Shown here: in pieces, positions 19,412 through 29,014 of the stretch | Numbering within the stretch: position 1 is the first letter of the stretch | Layout of the letters: each line of letters starts with the position of its first letter | NCBI GenBank assembly: GCA_032718475.1 | Contig: JAUCBJ010005726.1 | Coordinates: forward strand, 1 to 40,035 | Source of the DNA: Nemertoderma westbladi | Taxonomy: Eukaryota; Xenacoelomorpha; Nemertodermatida; Nemertodermatidae | Direction: 5' to 3' | DNA length: 40,035 bases | Notes under the pieces: model-generated | The model's database searches: none | What the model was told of the DNA's origin: nothing | Seen by the model: the letters and a program-made list of their open reading frames with translations, nothing else | Program-made: the position numbers and the translations under genes

Positions 19412-20098
19412 TCATAAAACTTTTGTGACGCCGCATCTACGAAGAAAATTGGTGAGCGTCCCTAACCTCCCGTCCAGGCAGTATAGTTCTTCTTCCTCTT
19501 CGGGTTGTAACAACGCGTCCGAAACTGATTCACCTAACAGTTGGTCGAGTTGTTCTTGCTGAGTCGATCCTACAACCGACTTAAACTGGATAAGGCTTTC
19601 TCTCGCACTTACCAACTTATCGATTATCTTTACCTGAGTAAAGTTGTTGCCACGCAACTCTGCAAGTTCGTGTAAACCTTTAAGTTTATCTATGGAAGCA
19701 TGTACCCTACTTTCTATCCTTACCTGTAATGCATAGAACTCGTATCTCGACATCGGGGCGGTTAACTCGCGTAAAAGGCGAAAACCTTCTCCGAAGTTTC
19801 GAGTAATCTGGGCCATGTGTCCTCCTATACTCCTAATAAGGTTCTCCTGGCTTCCAGTCGAACTTACCATGTCCGGTTCCCGCGATCTGGTCTGCGGGAC
19901 GGCAAGGAAATCTTCGATTCTGCCGTTGCCACGCGTTGCGGCTTCCGGTATTTCCGTTCGGGGTACTGGCGACGCACGCGGTGTGACATCGGTAGAATCT
20001 CGGGTTCTCCTTCTCGGTTCGTCTACTGTCGATCTGTCTGGGTCGCACGAGTCATAGTCGGTAGGTGGGTATCGAGTCGAATGGGGTGTGTCACTCAT
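19412..20098 (-). CDS. Upstream 228-aa ORF of the BEL element, function unknown
   Basis: ATG at 20098 (MSDTPHSTRYPPTDYD) to TGA at 19412, uninterrupted, while the downstream gag-pol is full of stops. The N-terminus (to about residue 80) is polar and Arg/Thr/Pro-rich and looks disordered. The rest is predicted helical: HMAQITRNFGEGFRLLREL, YEFYALQVRIESRVHASIDK, ARESLIQFKSVVG. An acidic run EEEEEL comes near the end. No Cys/His motif and no membrane segment. BEL elements normally encode a single gag-pol ORF, so a separate upstream ORF is unusual. It may be an extra gag-like structural protein. I do not recognise a family. Confidence 0.6.
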   Translation of the reverse strand: MSDTPHSTRYPPTDYDSCDPDRSTVDEPRRRTRDSTDVTPRASPVPRTEIPEAATRGNGRIEDFLAVPQTRSREPDMVSSTGSQENLIRSIGGHMAQITRNFGEGFRLLRELTAPMSRYEFYALQVRIESRVHASIDKLKGLHELAELRGNNFTQVKIIDKLVSARESLIQFKSVVGSTQQEQLDQLLGESVSDALLQPEEEEELYCLDGRLGTLTNFLRRCGVTKVL

Positions 20099-21095
20099 GT
20101 CTTATTATATACGTCAAGTACGGGTAATAAAATGTCAAAGTATCTGAATGTTGGAGTGTCAAACTTACCTTGGTATATATAGTATATATACCCTAACCAG
20201 TACAAATAAACCAACAAAGTCAGAATGTCGAAATGTCAAAATGTCGAAATGTACAAATGTCAAACTTACCTTGATATATATATATATATCATATATATAC
20301 CCTAACCGGTACAAATAAACTAACAAAGTATATAATAAAATAAGTAATAATCTAGCCTACCGGCTAAATTTGTACGAATAAATGAGATAACGGTATACGT
20401 TACCAAAATGTAGATCAACAAGTACAAATAATAGGCAAAACAGCAACGTCTAACGGGAAAACAAATACCAACAACACTACTAATAGACAGTGAAACCCAC
20501 AAATTTTGAGTACTACTGTGCTTTCTTAAGTTTGAACGACACGAGTCGTAAAACTTACGTTCCTTTGATCTTCCAGTCGTGCAAATTCCCAAATACAAAC
20601 CGGACGTGGGTCGTTCCGTTTTTCGGCGGCGCGGACGAATTTGTTGTCTCCCAAACTTTGCGAAAAGCGGTCTAATCCTCGAAGCGGTCCAGAAATGAGT
20701 CCTTGAGTCCTGAAAAGTCGAAGGTGAGAGTTTTACTTCTACTTTACAAAAAATCTTCCTAGGTACCGATACAACTTGGTCTTTAAACCCTATGTACCTT
20801 TTCAAGTACCGAAAAGTAACACCGCACACACACGGCATAAAACAAATGCTACAAACTAACTATTAGCTAGTCAAATATTAAATACAAAAGTACTAGCTAC
20901 CCTAAAAGCCTACTGAAGCAGGGGACGTTCTACAAATTACTAAATTTACTAACCTTAATTTTTTAAATATCTCCTACTTACAATAGCTAACAATATATTT
21001 ATCTACCATTTGCAAATCGCAACTTGCAAACTAAATAATAAATATACCACTGCAAAGTATATCTCTCACTTTCGTAACATAAAATATACCTCACT
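20099..21095. repeat. Non-coding upstream region with tandem duplication
   Basis: Two direct units, 20158-20219 and 20259-20328, share gtcaaacttacctt(g), a TA-rich core and ccctaacc(a/g)gtacaaataaa. Between them aatgtcgaa/aatgtcaaa nonamers repeat (20223-20260). Each unit holds AAGGTAAGTTT on the minus strand, a good splice-donor match. An ORF at 20838-20320 runs through this repeat and has no family signal, so I do not call it a gene. It probably includes the 5' leader of the BEL element. Confidence 0.6.
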
Positions 21096-21294
21096 GTTGT
21101 GTCCTCTACGGTAGGGACTACCCTACAGCCTACAAATCTACTAATATGAAGCTATAGAATATCTCTATCCGTAAAGTCCAGTAGTATACCGCTTACCAGA
21201 TCCTAGTAACGATGTATCTTACTGTAAGACTCTAGTAATGAAACGGGCTCGTACAGTATCTGACAACAAATCCCAGTCCAGGATATCTAAACAA
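21096..21294. repeat. 199-bp dispersed repeat, copy 2
   Basis: Same orientation as 2073-2271, with one visible mismatch in 199 bp. Flanks differ completely on both sides, so these are the true ends of the shared unit. Confidence 0.8.
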
Positions 21295-21647
21295 GATTGC
21301 TTTACATTACAGACTATTAAACTGGTTGAGAGATTATATAATATAGGCCTAAGTAATAAGCTGGCTTTCTAAGAACATTGTGATGCCTTATCATGGGGGT
21401 GGGGAGGGGGGGGGGGCTGAGGGAATTATTGGTAGTGTGGCTGGAGGACTGGCTACAACACTTTGATGGGGTATATGGTCTCCTTTCTACTACTTATTTT
21501 CTTTGGCAACCTGCCTGGGATAATGTGGATTGTATCTGGTCTGGGGTCGGGCTCCTTTCCAAAGCAACTTCAACTTCGAATATTTTCTATTATTCGGTTT
21601 ATTGCACTTGTCATTATAATTTTTTAATTTAACGGAACTTGACGATG
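21295..21647. other. Spacer with G-tract
   Basis: No gene seen. Contains a G-rich run (21391-21416 with 11 consecutive G at 21406-21416). Confidence 0.5.
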
Positions 21648-22030
21648 TACCTAACTGATCTAGACTTTGCTGATGACTTAGGAGTACTCTCAGAATCATT
21701 AGAGGGAGCCCAACGGCTCCTCGGCTCATTAGAACATGCTGCTTCTAGTGTTGGTCTTTTTATTAACTCCAGAAAGACCAAAATTCTGACAGTTAACTTT
21801 GAAAGTCCTCAGCAAGTCTCTGATCGGATGAGCATAAGCGCAAAGGATGGTATGCTTGACCATGTTGACGACTTCTGTTACCTGTGATCATGGATCCGGA
21901 AGTCAGGTGAGGACCTTCGAATACGTATGGGAAAGGCATGGGCAGCCTTGAATAGGCTTTCCAGGATTTGGAAGTCACCGAGAATTAATCGGAAACTTAA
22001 GGTCCGATTATTTAGAGCAGCAGTAGTACC
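21648..22030 (+). pseudogene. RTE-like LINE RT fragment, second copy
   Basis: Nearly identical to minus-strand 3220-2838 of the first RTE-like LINE, here on the plus strand. It includes LDFADDLGVLSESLEGAQ and the thumb LINSRKTKILTVNFESPQQ. A TGA at 21886-21888 replaces the GGA Gly codon seen in the other copy. It starts abruptly at tacctaactgatc and ends at agcagtagtacc, so it is truncated at both sides. Confidence 0.85.
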
Positions 22031-22500
22031 GAAATCTTTGAACCATCCTCGAAGAGCTGAAATAACTTGAGAGCTGGAAGGATCGGCACACCAAGAATGA
22101 ACACAAGGCCACCCAGAATATCTATCGACATAAATCAGGTATCAGCAGGTGCTGAAGTAGAAAAGATCAGCAGAGCAATCCTCCATTGGAAGACATGGAT
22201 GAGGGTCGCTGTGGAGATACTCTTTAGGTAAACTTGGTTGATAAAGTTGACACTGGGGACAAGAATTTACCATGTTTGTAAGATCGCTATTGATACCAGG
22301 CCAGAATACAGTTTGCCTAGCTCTCCTCTTAGAACATTCAATGCCCTGATGAGCATCATGAAGGTGCTTCAGGACATCCTTGCAGAGGGAAGATGGAATT
22401 ACAATCCGGGAACCTAATAAAATAAGATTATCTTCACCAGATAACTGATGTCGCACATTCCAGAATGGGCGTATGTGCACAGCACATAAGGTATAACCTG
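22031..22500 (-). pseudogene. Gypsy-type integrase fragment
   Basis: On the minus strand: the H2C2 zinc domain (LKHLHDAHQGIECSKRRARQ, FWPGI, NSCPQC) followed by the start of the catalytic core (DCSADLFYF with the first Asp, then YVDRYSGWPCVHSW). A TGA near 22140 interrupts it in frame. It ends at the junction with the RTE fragment at 22030, so it is cut off before the second catalytic Asp. Its sequence is related to, but clearly different from, the integrase of the Gypsy at 34053-39088. Confidence 0.85.
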
Positions 22501-22652
22501 CTAGTGACGGGCCTAGAGGCCCGATAAGGAACCGACTTTTTATTTTAAATAAAAGAGACAACGAGAATTCGTATAGAACTAATATTTATGTAAAAATACA
22601 ATCATATTTCATACAATAATTATTAATAAATTCGATCTATTATTAGTTGCTC

Positions 22653-23115
22653 AATTCTAGAACAAAATCGACCTGCAACTAGTGAAGACCTCGTTTTGGA
22701 ATTTCGAAACCACGCTGGTGCGATGCGCGATATCGTGTTTAGTTAATAAAGTGAAAACTCCATCAATTCATGTGCAACCAGTAATAAGAAATCACTATAA
22801 ATGTAATTAATTAAAAATTATTCTAGAAAAATTTTCCTCAAAAAGTATGAAGTCTTGGCATTGGTGACGCGAAACTAGGCTAGTGAGATTCAGGATATTG
22901 CGTTTAATATAAAAATCGAAAACGCTATCGAATTCCGTAAAGGCGTTAATAAAATACTGCAACTTTTTTGAAATTTGTAAAATTCTAGAACTAGAAAAAA
23001 ATAATTTTTGAACGGCGCTGTTTGGGGTTTCAAAACATGGATAGGCTGAAAGTGGACATCGAATTAAGTTTAAAAATGAAAACCCCATCGAATTTGGACA
23101 AAGCGTTCAGGAGTT
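22653..23115. repeat. Three diverged direct repeats of about 163 bp
   Basis: Units near 22653, 22818 and 22980 each begin with attctaga(a), and later share gat-tcg-(t/a)tta, a gaaaac-(c)catcgaatt-like block and a trailing gcgtt. Divergence is high. No gene is supported; the local ORFs are only the repeat read through. Confidence 0.4.
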
Positions 23116-23725
23116 ATAGCGGATCGAAAAAAATTTACCCCCCCCAGTCGCCAAAAATTTACAGTAATTTAAAATTTTGCAAAAAAAATTTTTTGCGTTA
23201 TTTTTGATGGCGAATCGATTGGCAGTACTGGCTACGAAAATTTTTTTTTGAAATTTTTGGTCAGAAAAAAAAACATGGAAAAAGTATATTTTAAAAAGAT
23301 TTGATGTCTTTGCCTATGGTCAGAGAATGATCCAACTCTGTACTTGGCAATCGCTCAAATCCATTCAGCTGAATGGCACAGTAGAGTAAACTAAAGTAAA
23401 TTCCCTATACAATGTTCTGAAGGGGAGACTGACAGAGAGTATTCCAACAATAAAACATTTTGCAATAATGTTGGCATTAATGTAGCCAACACACTGTGTA
23501 CTTAAGTCATTCAGCTTACATTAGCAGAGTGAGATATTCGCATAGAACGCATTGGGAAGAGTAATTCAGCTGAGGCGATATTAGATTTCAAACTAAACCA
23601 ATGAGTTAATGTTTGCTTTGACAGAGAGTGGTGGCCTATACAAACAGTATGGGTGTACTGAGTACAATAATCTTGGCAACCTCATCGATTTATACTAAGC
23701 CTTGTGTAGAAATCCAATACATAAG
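23116..23725. other. AT-rich non-coding stretch
   Basis: Contains several A and T homopolymers between 23150 and 23300 and no supported ORF. Confidence 0.5.
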
Positions 23726-24320
23726 CCATTTTTCATCACGACACCAGCTGTTATTGGTGTTATTTTACCATTGCGCCTATGGCGTTTTTTCGTTTATGTC
23801 CATTTTTCGAGCCCACGGCTCATGGACGAAATAGCGGAACATACCAGGGACCTTAGAATCGCGGTATCTAGCCGCTGTGAAAATTTCATCAAAATCGTTA
23901 GAGTAGTTTTGGTTGTAGATCAGCCAGCCAGTCAGTCAGTCAGTCACGAGCAATTCTTACAGTAATGAACCTCTCGGTTCCTCTCGGAACCGAGAGGTTC
24001 ATTACTGTAAGAATTGCTCGTGGCTGACTGGCTGGCTGGCTGATCTACAGCCAAAACTACTCTAACGATTTTGTGAGGTTCATTACTGTAAGAATTGCTC
24101 GAGACTGGCTGACTGACTGACTGACTGACTGACTAATCTCTAGCCAAAACCACTCTAACGATTTTGATGAAATTTTCACAGCGGCTTGATACCGCGATTT
24201 TAAGGTCCCTGGCATGATCGGCTACTCCGTCCATAGCCTCTGGGCTCGAAAAATTGAGATAAACGAAAAAACGGCATTTGCGCAATGATAAAAACACCAG
24301 CTGGCACTCATGAAAAATGG
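23726..24320. mobile_element. Foldback-type inverted repeat element
   Basis: The left arm (about 23726-23981) and right arms (23986-24066 and 24068-24320) are inverted copies sharing ccatttttcat, ttttttcgtttat, gggacctta-aatcgcgg and gccgctgtgaaaatttcatc. The centre is a perfect 37-bp hairpin (23945-24022) flanked by (cagt)n/(gact)n tetranucleotides. Short ORFs on opposite strands encode matching peptides only because the arms are inverted copies. Foldback transposon or palindromic duplication; no transposase present. Confidence 0.7.
23945..24022. repeat. Perfect 37-bp hairpin
   Basis: 23945-23981 (cacgagcaattc...cggttcc) is exactly complementary to 23986-24022, with loop tctc. Perfect pairing in an otherwise diverged foldback implies recent origin. 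Confidence 0.95.
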
Positions 24321-24910
24321 ATAGAGATGGCCTTGTAATGCTATTCAATAGAGAAGGGCCAACTAACATGGAAGTACTTTCTGTGCCAAGTATTATCCTC
24401 ACTCTACAACTCAGACAGTAAGCAAACAAAAGCCGTGGGATTCTAATGTATTACATCATAAGCTGATTGCTCTCCCAATAGCCCTCACAAACTCACTGAA
24501 TCCAATGAAATCGAATATCTATTAGCTTAATGCGAATAGCTGGTAAGCTGAATGCCATTTTAGTTATTGTGTACTGTTGATAGTAGAGTTGACTGCTATG
24601 TTGTATGTATTTAATTAAAATAATTTTCGTAGAGGGAAGTTAATTTGGGATTACTTTCTATCAGATGTAAGCAAAGCTGTTCAATGGGGGTGGGTCATGG
24701 GACCCAAATATAGTACATTATGCATGGCAAACATTAATAAAATCATTCAGTCAACCTGGAGGGTATTTGCTTAGTTAACTCTACTGTGCGAAAAACGAAT
24801 TTATAATGTTACCCATACTTCAGGTGAATGAATTTTTAGATATTTGTACTGAAGGCAAGGATTTCTGATATAATTAAAATACAAGACAGGGGCTTGTTTC
24901 GATATGTAGT
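24321..24910. other. Non-coding stretch
   Basis: About 590 bp with no coding, RNA or repeat signal that I can support. Confidence 0.5.
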
Positions 24911-25150
24911 TGCGCCCTTCGAGCAGCACGTGAGATAATAAAATAATAGACACAATGTTTGACTTTGTCCCTTTGAGCAGCACGTGAGTTTTGCTTTGAG
25001 CCTTCGATATATGTATTTGCGCCCTTCAAGCAGCATGTGAATTACATCAAATAATAGACACATTGTTTGACTTTGTCCCTTCGAGCAGCACGTGAGTTTT
25101 GCTTTGACCCTTCGATATATGTTTTTGCGCCCTTCGAGCAGCACGGGGAG
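24911..25150. repeat. Tandem repeat, about 108-bp period, 2.3 units
   Basis: tgcgcccttc recurs at 24911, 25018 and 25126. Each unit contains two cgagcagcacgtgag-like blocks with CACGTG, plus ataatagacaca-tgtttgactttgtccctt and gcttcgatatatg. Minus-strand ORFs here are the repeat read as codons. Confidence 0.85.
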
Positions 25151-25207
25151 TCGACTCAGACCGAGCCGAGCCGAGCCGTATAACCTGCTAACGACACAGC
25201 ACATACG

Positions 25208-25473
25208 ACCTATGATTGGCCTAACTCATCGTTCGATACGTTGTACGCACCTCATTGGCTTACCAATTTGTACCAAATGAAAATAAATTGCCCCAAAATA
25301 CAAATTTCCCGACCAAGATTCGAACTCGTAACCTATGTAATGCAACCAACGCCTTAACCATCTGACCACTACGCCACTATATTACATTACTGTAACTTAA
25401 TCAAAGTGCGTCGGATTTTCGAAAGTTTTTACGTTATACTACAAATGCTATTCTATAGTGAAATAATTCATCA
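25208..25473. repeat. Long interspersed repeat, copy C (truncated)
   Basis: Matches the right part of copies A and B from cctatgattggcc to aattcatca. It lacks a segment of about 40 bp after the tRNA-like module (gagagtaactagg...aggca in copy B). Same right end, different left end. Confidence 0.85.
25305..25377 (-). other. tRNA-like module, copy C
   Basis: Same A-box-like and B-box elements on the minus strand as in copies A and B. Confidence 0.55.
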
Positions 25474-26104
25474 TAGCTGTTGGATTGTCGGGTTTTGCTA
25501 CGTGGTCTATGATTAGTTAATTTTTTGAAAGGCTATATATCTCAAGAAGTATTCACTTTGGAATGATGAAGTTTATTTTTAAATGTTCTCTAGAGTGTTT
25601 CCGATCCTACTAAAGACATCCAATTGCTGTATGACTACCGGTTTCACGCTTTTGATTGTTTGAATATGCATGAAAATTTTGCATATAATATATCAAGAAG
25701 AATTAATTTTTGCACAAGGAAATAATAGATAATAGCACAGTCTGAATATAATAACATGCAATACAGTGGTTAGTGACGATGGTCAAAACTATTCTGGTTC
25801 CACAACTATAAGGAGAACCAACTAAATCAGTAATTAGTAATCATAACGGTTATATCATTGACACATAATATTACATTAGTCCTACATTACAGGGCGGCCT
25901 TAATATCCAATAGATGGGCTCTATTCACCCCCAATGTGCTTTCCCGCCCACTATTGGCTTAACCTGATTAATTGTCACCTCGCCACTCCCTGTTCCCGAT
26001 ATCCCTCGTGCTAGGCTCACTAGCTTGTTTCTCCCTCTGAGGTGGTTTGACCTCTCACCTCCCTCTGTGGCTTATGGCGTGTGTCCCCCCCCCCCAGTTG
26101 GTTA
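25474..26104. other. Non-coding stretch
   Basis: About 630 bp without supported genes. It becomes pyrimidine-rich after 25900 and ends in a short C-tract at about 26087-26097. Confidence 0.5.
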
Positions 26105-26405
26105 TGAGGTGAGATTATTATTGGTAATCTCACCTCACCAACTATATTGGTAAAATGCCACTAATCCCATTTTCGGTGGGTAGTGCACGGAATTGAATCC
26201 GCTTACACTCCCCCCCCCCCATGCTATCTTCCCGGTGAGAAGATAGCATATCAACCTTAAGTGCACTTCAATTCCGCTGGATTCCAATCTAATATTGGAT
26301 GTGGGGTGGAATTTTCTTCTCGGGGTCGGCTTTCCAGGCCGGCCCCCCATGGGTCTGTTGTCACTACCCATCCTTGGTACATCTGCGAGCTATGTTGTAC
26401 CAAGG
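26105..26405. repeat. Cluster of three short perfect hairpins
   Basis: Hairpin 1: 26105-26117 with 26125-26137 (13 bp, 7-nt loop). Hairpin 2: 26221-26231 with 26239-26249 (11 bp, 7-nt loop). Hairpin 3: 26372-26381 with 26396-26405 (10 bp, 14-nt loop). A weaker tccaat/attgga pair lies near 26282. No gene is supported here. Confidence 0.8.
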
Positions 26406-27099
26406 TATCTGGTGTCTCTGTTTAAGATGATTGCCCTCACTCCTCACACAATTTTCCTCGCAGACTTTGTTGTCCCTTTGTCTCACCAGTCCCTTGGGAC
26501 TCATCCTCCTCTATACTCGCTCCCCACACTTGAATCTCGCACTTCTTTCACTTCCTCACACCCTAGCACCTCCTCCCCATACTTCCCCCATTCCCCAATT
26601 TTCGTTGTCACTCTCCACACTCTTATCGGGTCCCACGCATGTGTACATCATGTCAGTGAGATCCGTCTAAAGTCTCGTCCTGCTGTTCTAGTCAATTAGT
26701 CCCCAGTCCCAGTAGCTAATTGGAAAAAGGTTGTACTTGACTATAGTATGTATATTATATATTATACATTCGTCTACATGACGTTTCTTAACCCCCCCCC
26801 CCCCCCCCCCCCCCCCCTCTTAGAGGTCATATGACTCGTCACTCCCAGTCTCGCCCGTTTCATGTCTTCTCCGCCATCACGATTCTCCTCTCTCACCAGA
26901 CTGGTGGTGCCTTGGAAAGGCTTAGGATGGTAAGAGATAACTAAGTATGGTCTTGATTAGTTTAAATCAGTGATGGCCCTTCTTCTTATCTTGTTCTTCC
27001 TATTTCGTACAAATATTCCCCTTATGTGTCAATTTACCCTAAATTTATTCTGTCGATATTCCCCCCTACCTGTGCTATTATCCTATCTGCCATCTGATA
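26406..27099. other. Pyrimidine-rich non-coding stretch with C26 tract
   Basis: C/T-rich on the plus strand, with a run of 26 C at 26792-26817. ORFs here are low-complexity and unsupported. Confidence 0.6.
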
Positions 27100-27497
27100 C
27101 CCCCCCCCCCCCCCCTCAATTCCTCACGTGGCGCCCTCAGTGCTCACAAGTTTTGCGGTACTGTGTACCCTTCTACTGCGGCATGCGTACATACCCCCCA
27201 ATTCTTCATGTGGCACCCTCAGTGCCCAAAAGTTTTACAGTACTGTTTACCCCTCAACTACGGTATGCGTACATACCCTCCCCCCCCCCCCCCTCAATTC
27301 CTCACATGGCGCCCTCAGTGCCCATAAGTTTTAAGGTACTGTGTACCCTTCTACTACGGTATGCGTACATACCCCCCTATTCCTCACTTGCGCCCTCAGT
27401 GCCCACAAGTTTTACGGTACTGTGTACCCCTCAACTACAGTATGCGTACATACCCACCCTCAGTTCGTCACATGGCGCCATCAGTGCCCACAAGTAG
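27100..27497. repeat. Tandem repeat, 81-96-bp units, about 4.4 copies
   Basis: The unit reads roughly tcctcac(a/g)tggcgccctcag, tgcccacaagttttac-gtactgtgtaccc, actac-gtatgcgtacatacc, then a C-tract. Anchors at 27181, 27263, 27359 and 27440 give periods of 82, 96 and 81 bp, the variation coming from the C-tracts. The ORF across it is the repeat read through. Confidence 0.9.
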
Positions 27498-27783
27498 TGC
27501 GTATGTAAATTAGGTACTTTGGTACATTATTGTACCCGTCCGACGTACATAATTGTAACTACCTACACTAGCATATTATGCCTACTGCTTACCTTGGTAC
27601 TAACTACTTATTATTTTGCTTATTTTATTTTTATTTGCTTTTTTTGCTTGCTTATGTGTGGGTAGGGCATCTCGCCCTCATTCCAACCCCCCTCAGTCCA
27701 ATATATTGGACGACTTAACAACCTACGGGCGATTCTTCCAGCAGGCAACTCTCCCACTGTCCCCCTGTAGGTCCTCTTGTTCT
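27498..27783. other. Non-coding spacer
   Basis: About 290 bp with no supported feature. Confidence 0.4.
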
Positions 27784-28320
27784 TCACTCCACTCTCCTTG
27801 TCAATTCCAACTCTCTTGGAATGGACCTTCCTTTCTCCTCCACCTCACTGATTTCCTCATGGTCCCCTGGCAGCAAAATGCCACCCTTCATCTTATCATC
27901 ACTTGGCGGTAGAATGCCACCCTTCATGTCATCCTCACTGGTACATGTCACCTCTGCTGGTCTCCCCCTCAAAATGTGCGCCGGCGTTAAAGCCCCCGAT
28001 GACCCTTGGTCATCCTTCGGTACGCATAATGGCTTACCATTTAATGCCTCCTCGCACTCTGCCAGCTTCGTGTGCAACACATCTCCTCTAACTTTCCTAT
28101 CTCCATTAACCTTCTTACATCATCTCTCCTTCCACCTTGTCTTCTTATTCGACCTCTTCCTTATCAGTGTGCTTCTTAATTGGACTGGCTTCTTTTCTGG
28201 ATATCTCTCCGGACATATCGCAGTCCACTCTTCTTCATCCTCATACTGATACTCGCCAGGAACATTTATGTTCCATCCCATCGCCTCTAGCTCCTGTGCA
28301 TCAAACCCATTCTCCTCCAT
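27784..28320 (-). pseudogene. BEL-like integrase C-terminal remnant
   Basis: The minus strand reads KLAECEEALNGKPLCVPKDD followed by GALTPAHILRGRP. This matches the BEL/Pao integrase segment after the catalytic Glu (E-x-E-x-x-L-N-x-[RK]-P-L, then LTPAHLL-x-GR). It is followed by a local duplication (MKGGILPPSDDK and MKGGILLPGDH). The upstream piece (28320-28120) is acidic then basic, in a different frame. No catalytic triad is present. A third BEL-related element or a fragment of one. Confidence 0.55.
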
Positions 28321-29014
28321 CCACTCTCTTGCTGTTGCTTCTCCTCCTGACTCATCTATCAGCGGTATTTTCTGGACTTATCCTCCACCCTTTCACCACG
28401 CCCCACTATGCGTGGTTCCAGATCCATACCCATCCCAGGGGGAATAATTATATTATAATTATTTCGTTATTAAAATCAGAGTCCTGATGAAGTGTATTTT
28501 GTACGTTTGCCTACGGAGGCGCGAAAAATCGATTTCACTCCCGCCATGGCAAACTTGGAAAAAATTGGTCATAAAGAAAGATTTTGAGCAAAGATTTTGA
28601 AAAATATATTTTTGATGTCCTAAAAATCTCTGTAATTATAAAATTCAATTTCTTTCACCCAAATGCGACAAATCTTCTTATTGCCTTGTTCCACGTAGGG
28701 AACTATATAGAAGCAAAAGATTATATATATAAAAGGTATGGTCCTAAATTATATGACTTGGCCTAGAGTTCAATGGTGTCGGCCTAGAGTTCATATGACG
28801 TGATCGGGTTCTGACTCATTATCGAGTTTGTGTGATACATAATGAGTGCAGAAAGGCAAGTTGGGGTTGATCTTTATTCCCATCATCAGGATTATCGAGT
28901 TTGTTTTCGAGATAGAATGGAGCCAAGGTTCTTTATTATCGATAATGAGTTTGTATTCCTTCGACAAGAGTTTATCTATATAGTTTATCGAGAAAGAATT
29001 GTATCGATCATCGG
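28321..29014. other. Non-coding stretch
   Basis: No supported gene. A 20-bp direct duplication (ggcctagagttca twice near 28760-28795) and repeated tatcgagttt/tatcgataatgag strings lie at 28770-29000. Confidence 0.5.

Larger units (their letters stand above)
8815..20098 (-). mobile_element. BEL/Pao LTR retrotransposon with internal hairpin motif family
   Basis: A minus-strand element, read from about 20.1 kb to 8.8 kb: an upstream ORF (20098-19412), a leader, gag-pol (18391-10564) in the BEL order gag, protease, RT, RNase H, integrase, and an accessory ORF (9785-8815). Twelve copies of a 20-bp imperfect palindrome lie between 8891 and 19035 and none elsewhere in the window, which supports treating this as one element. 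The coding frame is broken by several stops and at least three frameshifts, so the copy is inactive. LTRs could not be identified; the ends given are minimum limits. Confidence 0.85.

Noticed and set aside
2073-21294. 199-bp repeats as the LTRs of the BEL element
   Set aside because: No primer binding site or polypurine tract next to either copy, no target duplication, and unrelated LINEs lie between.
23702-24429. Two related small proteins on opposite strands
   Set aside because: Similarity arises because the DNA is an inverted repeat; neither has independent coding support.
26970-27497. 175-aa ORF of repeated peptide units
   Set aside because: It follows the tandem DNA repeat and runs through variable C-tracts, so any length change would break it.
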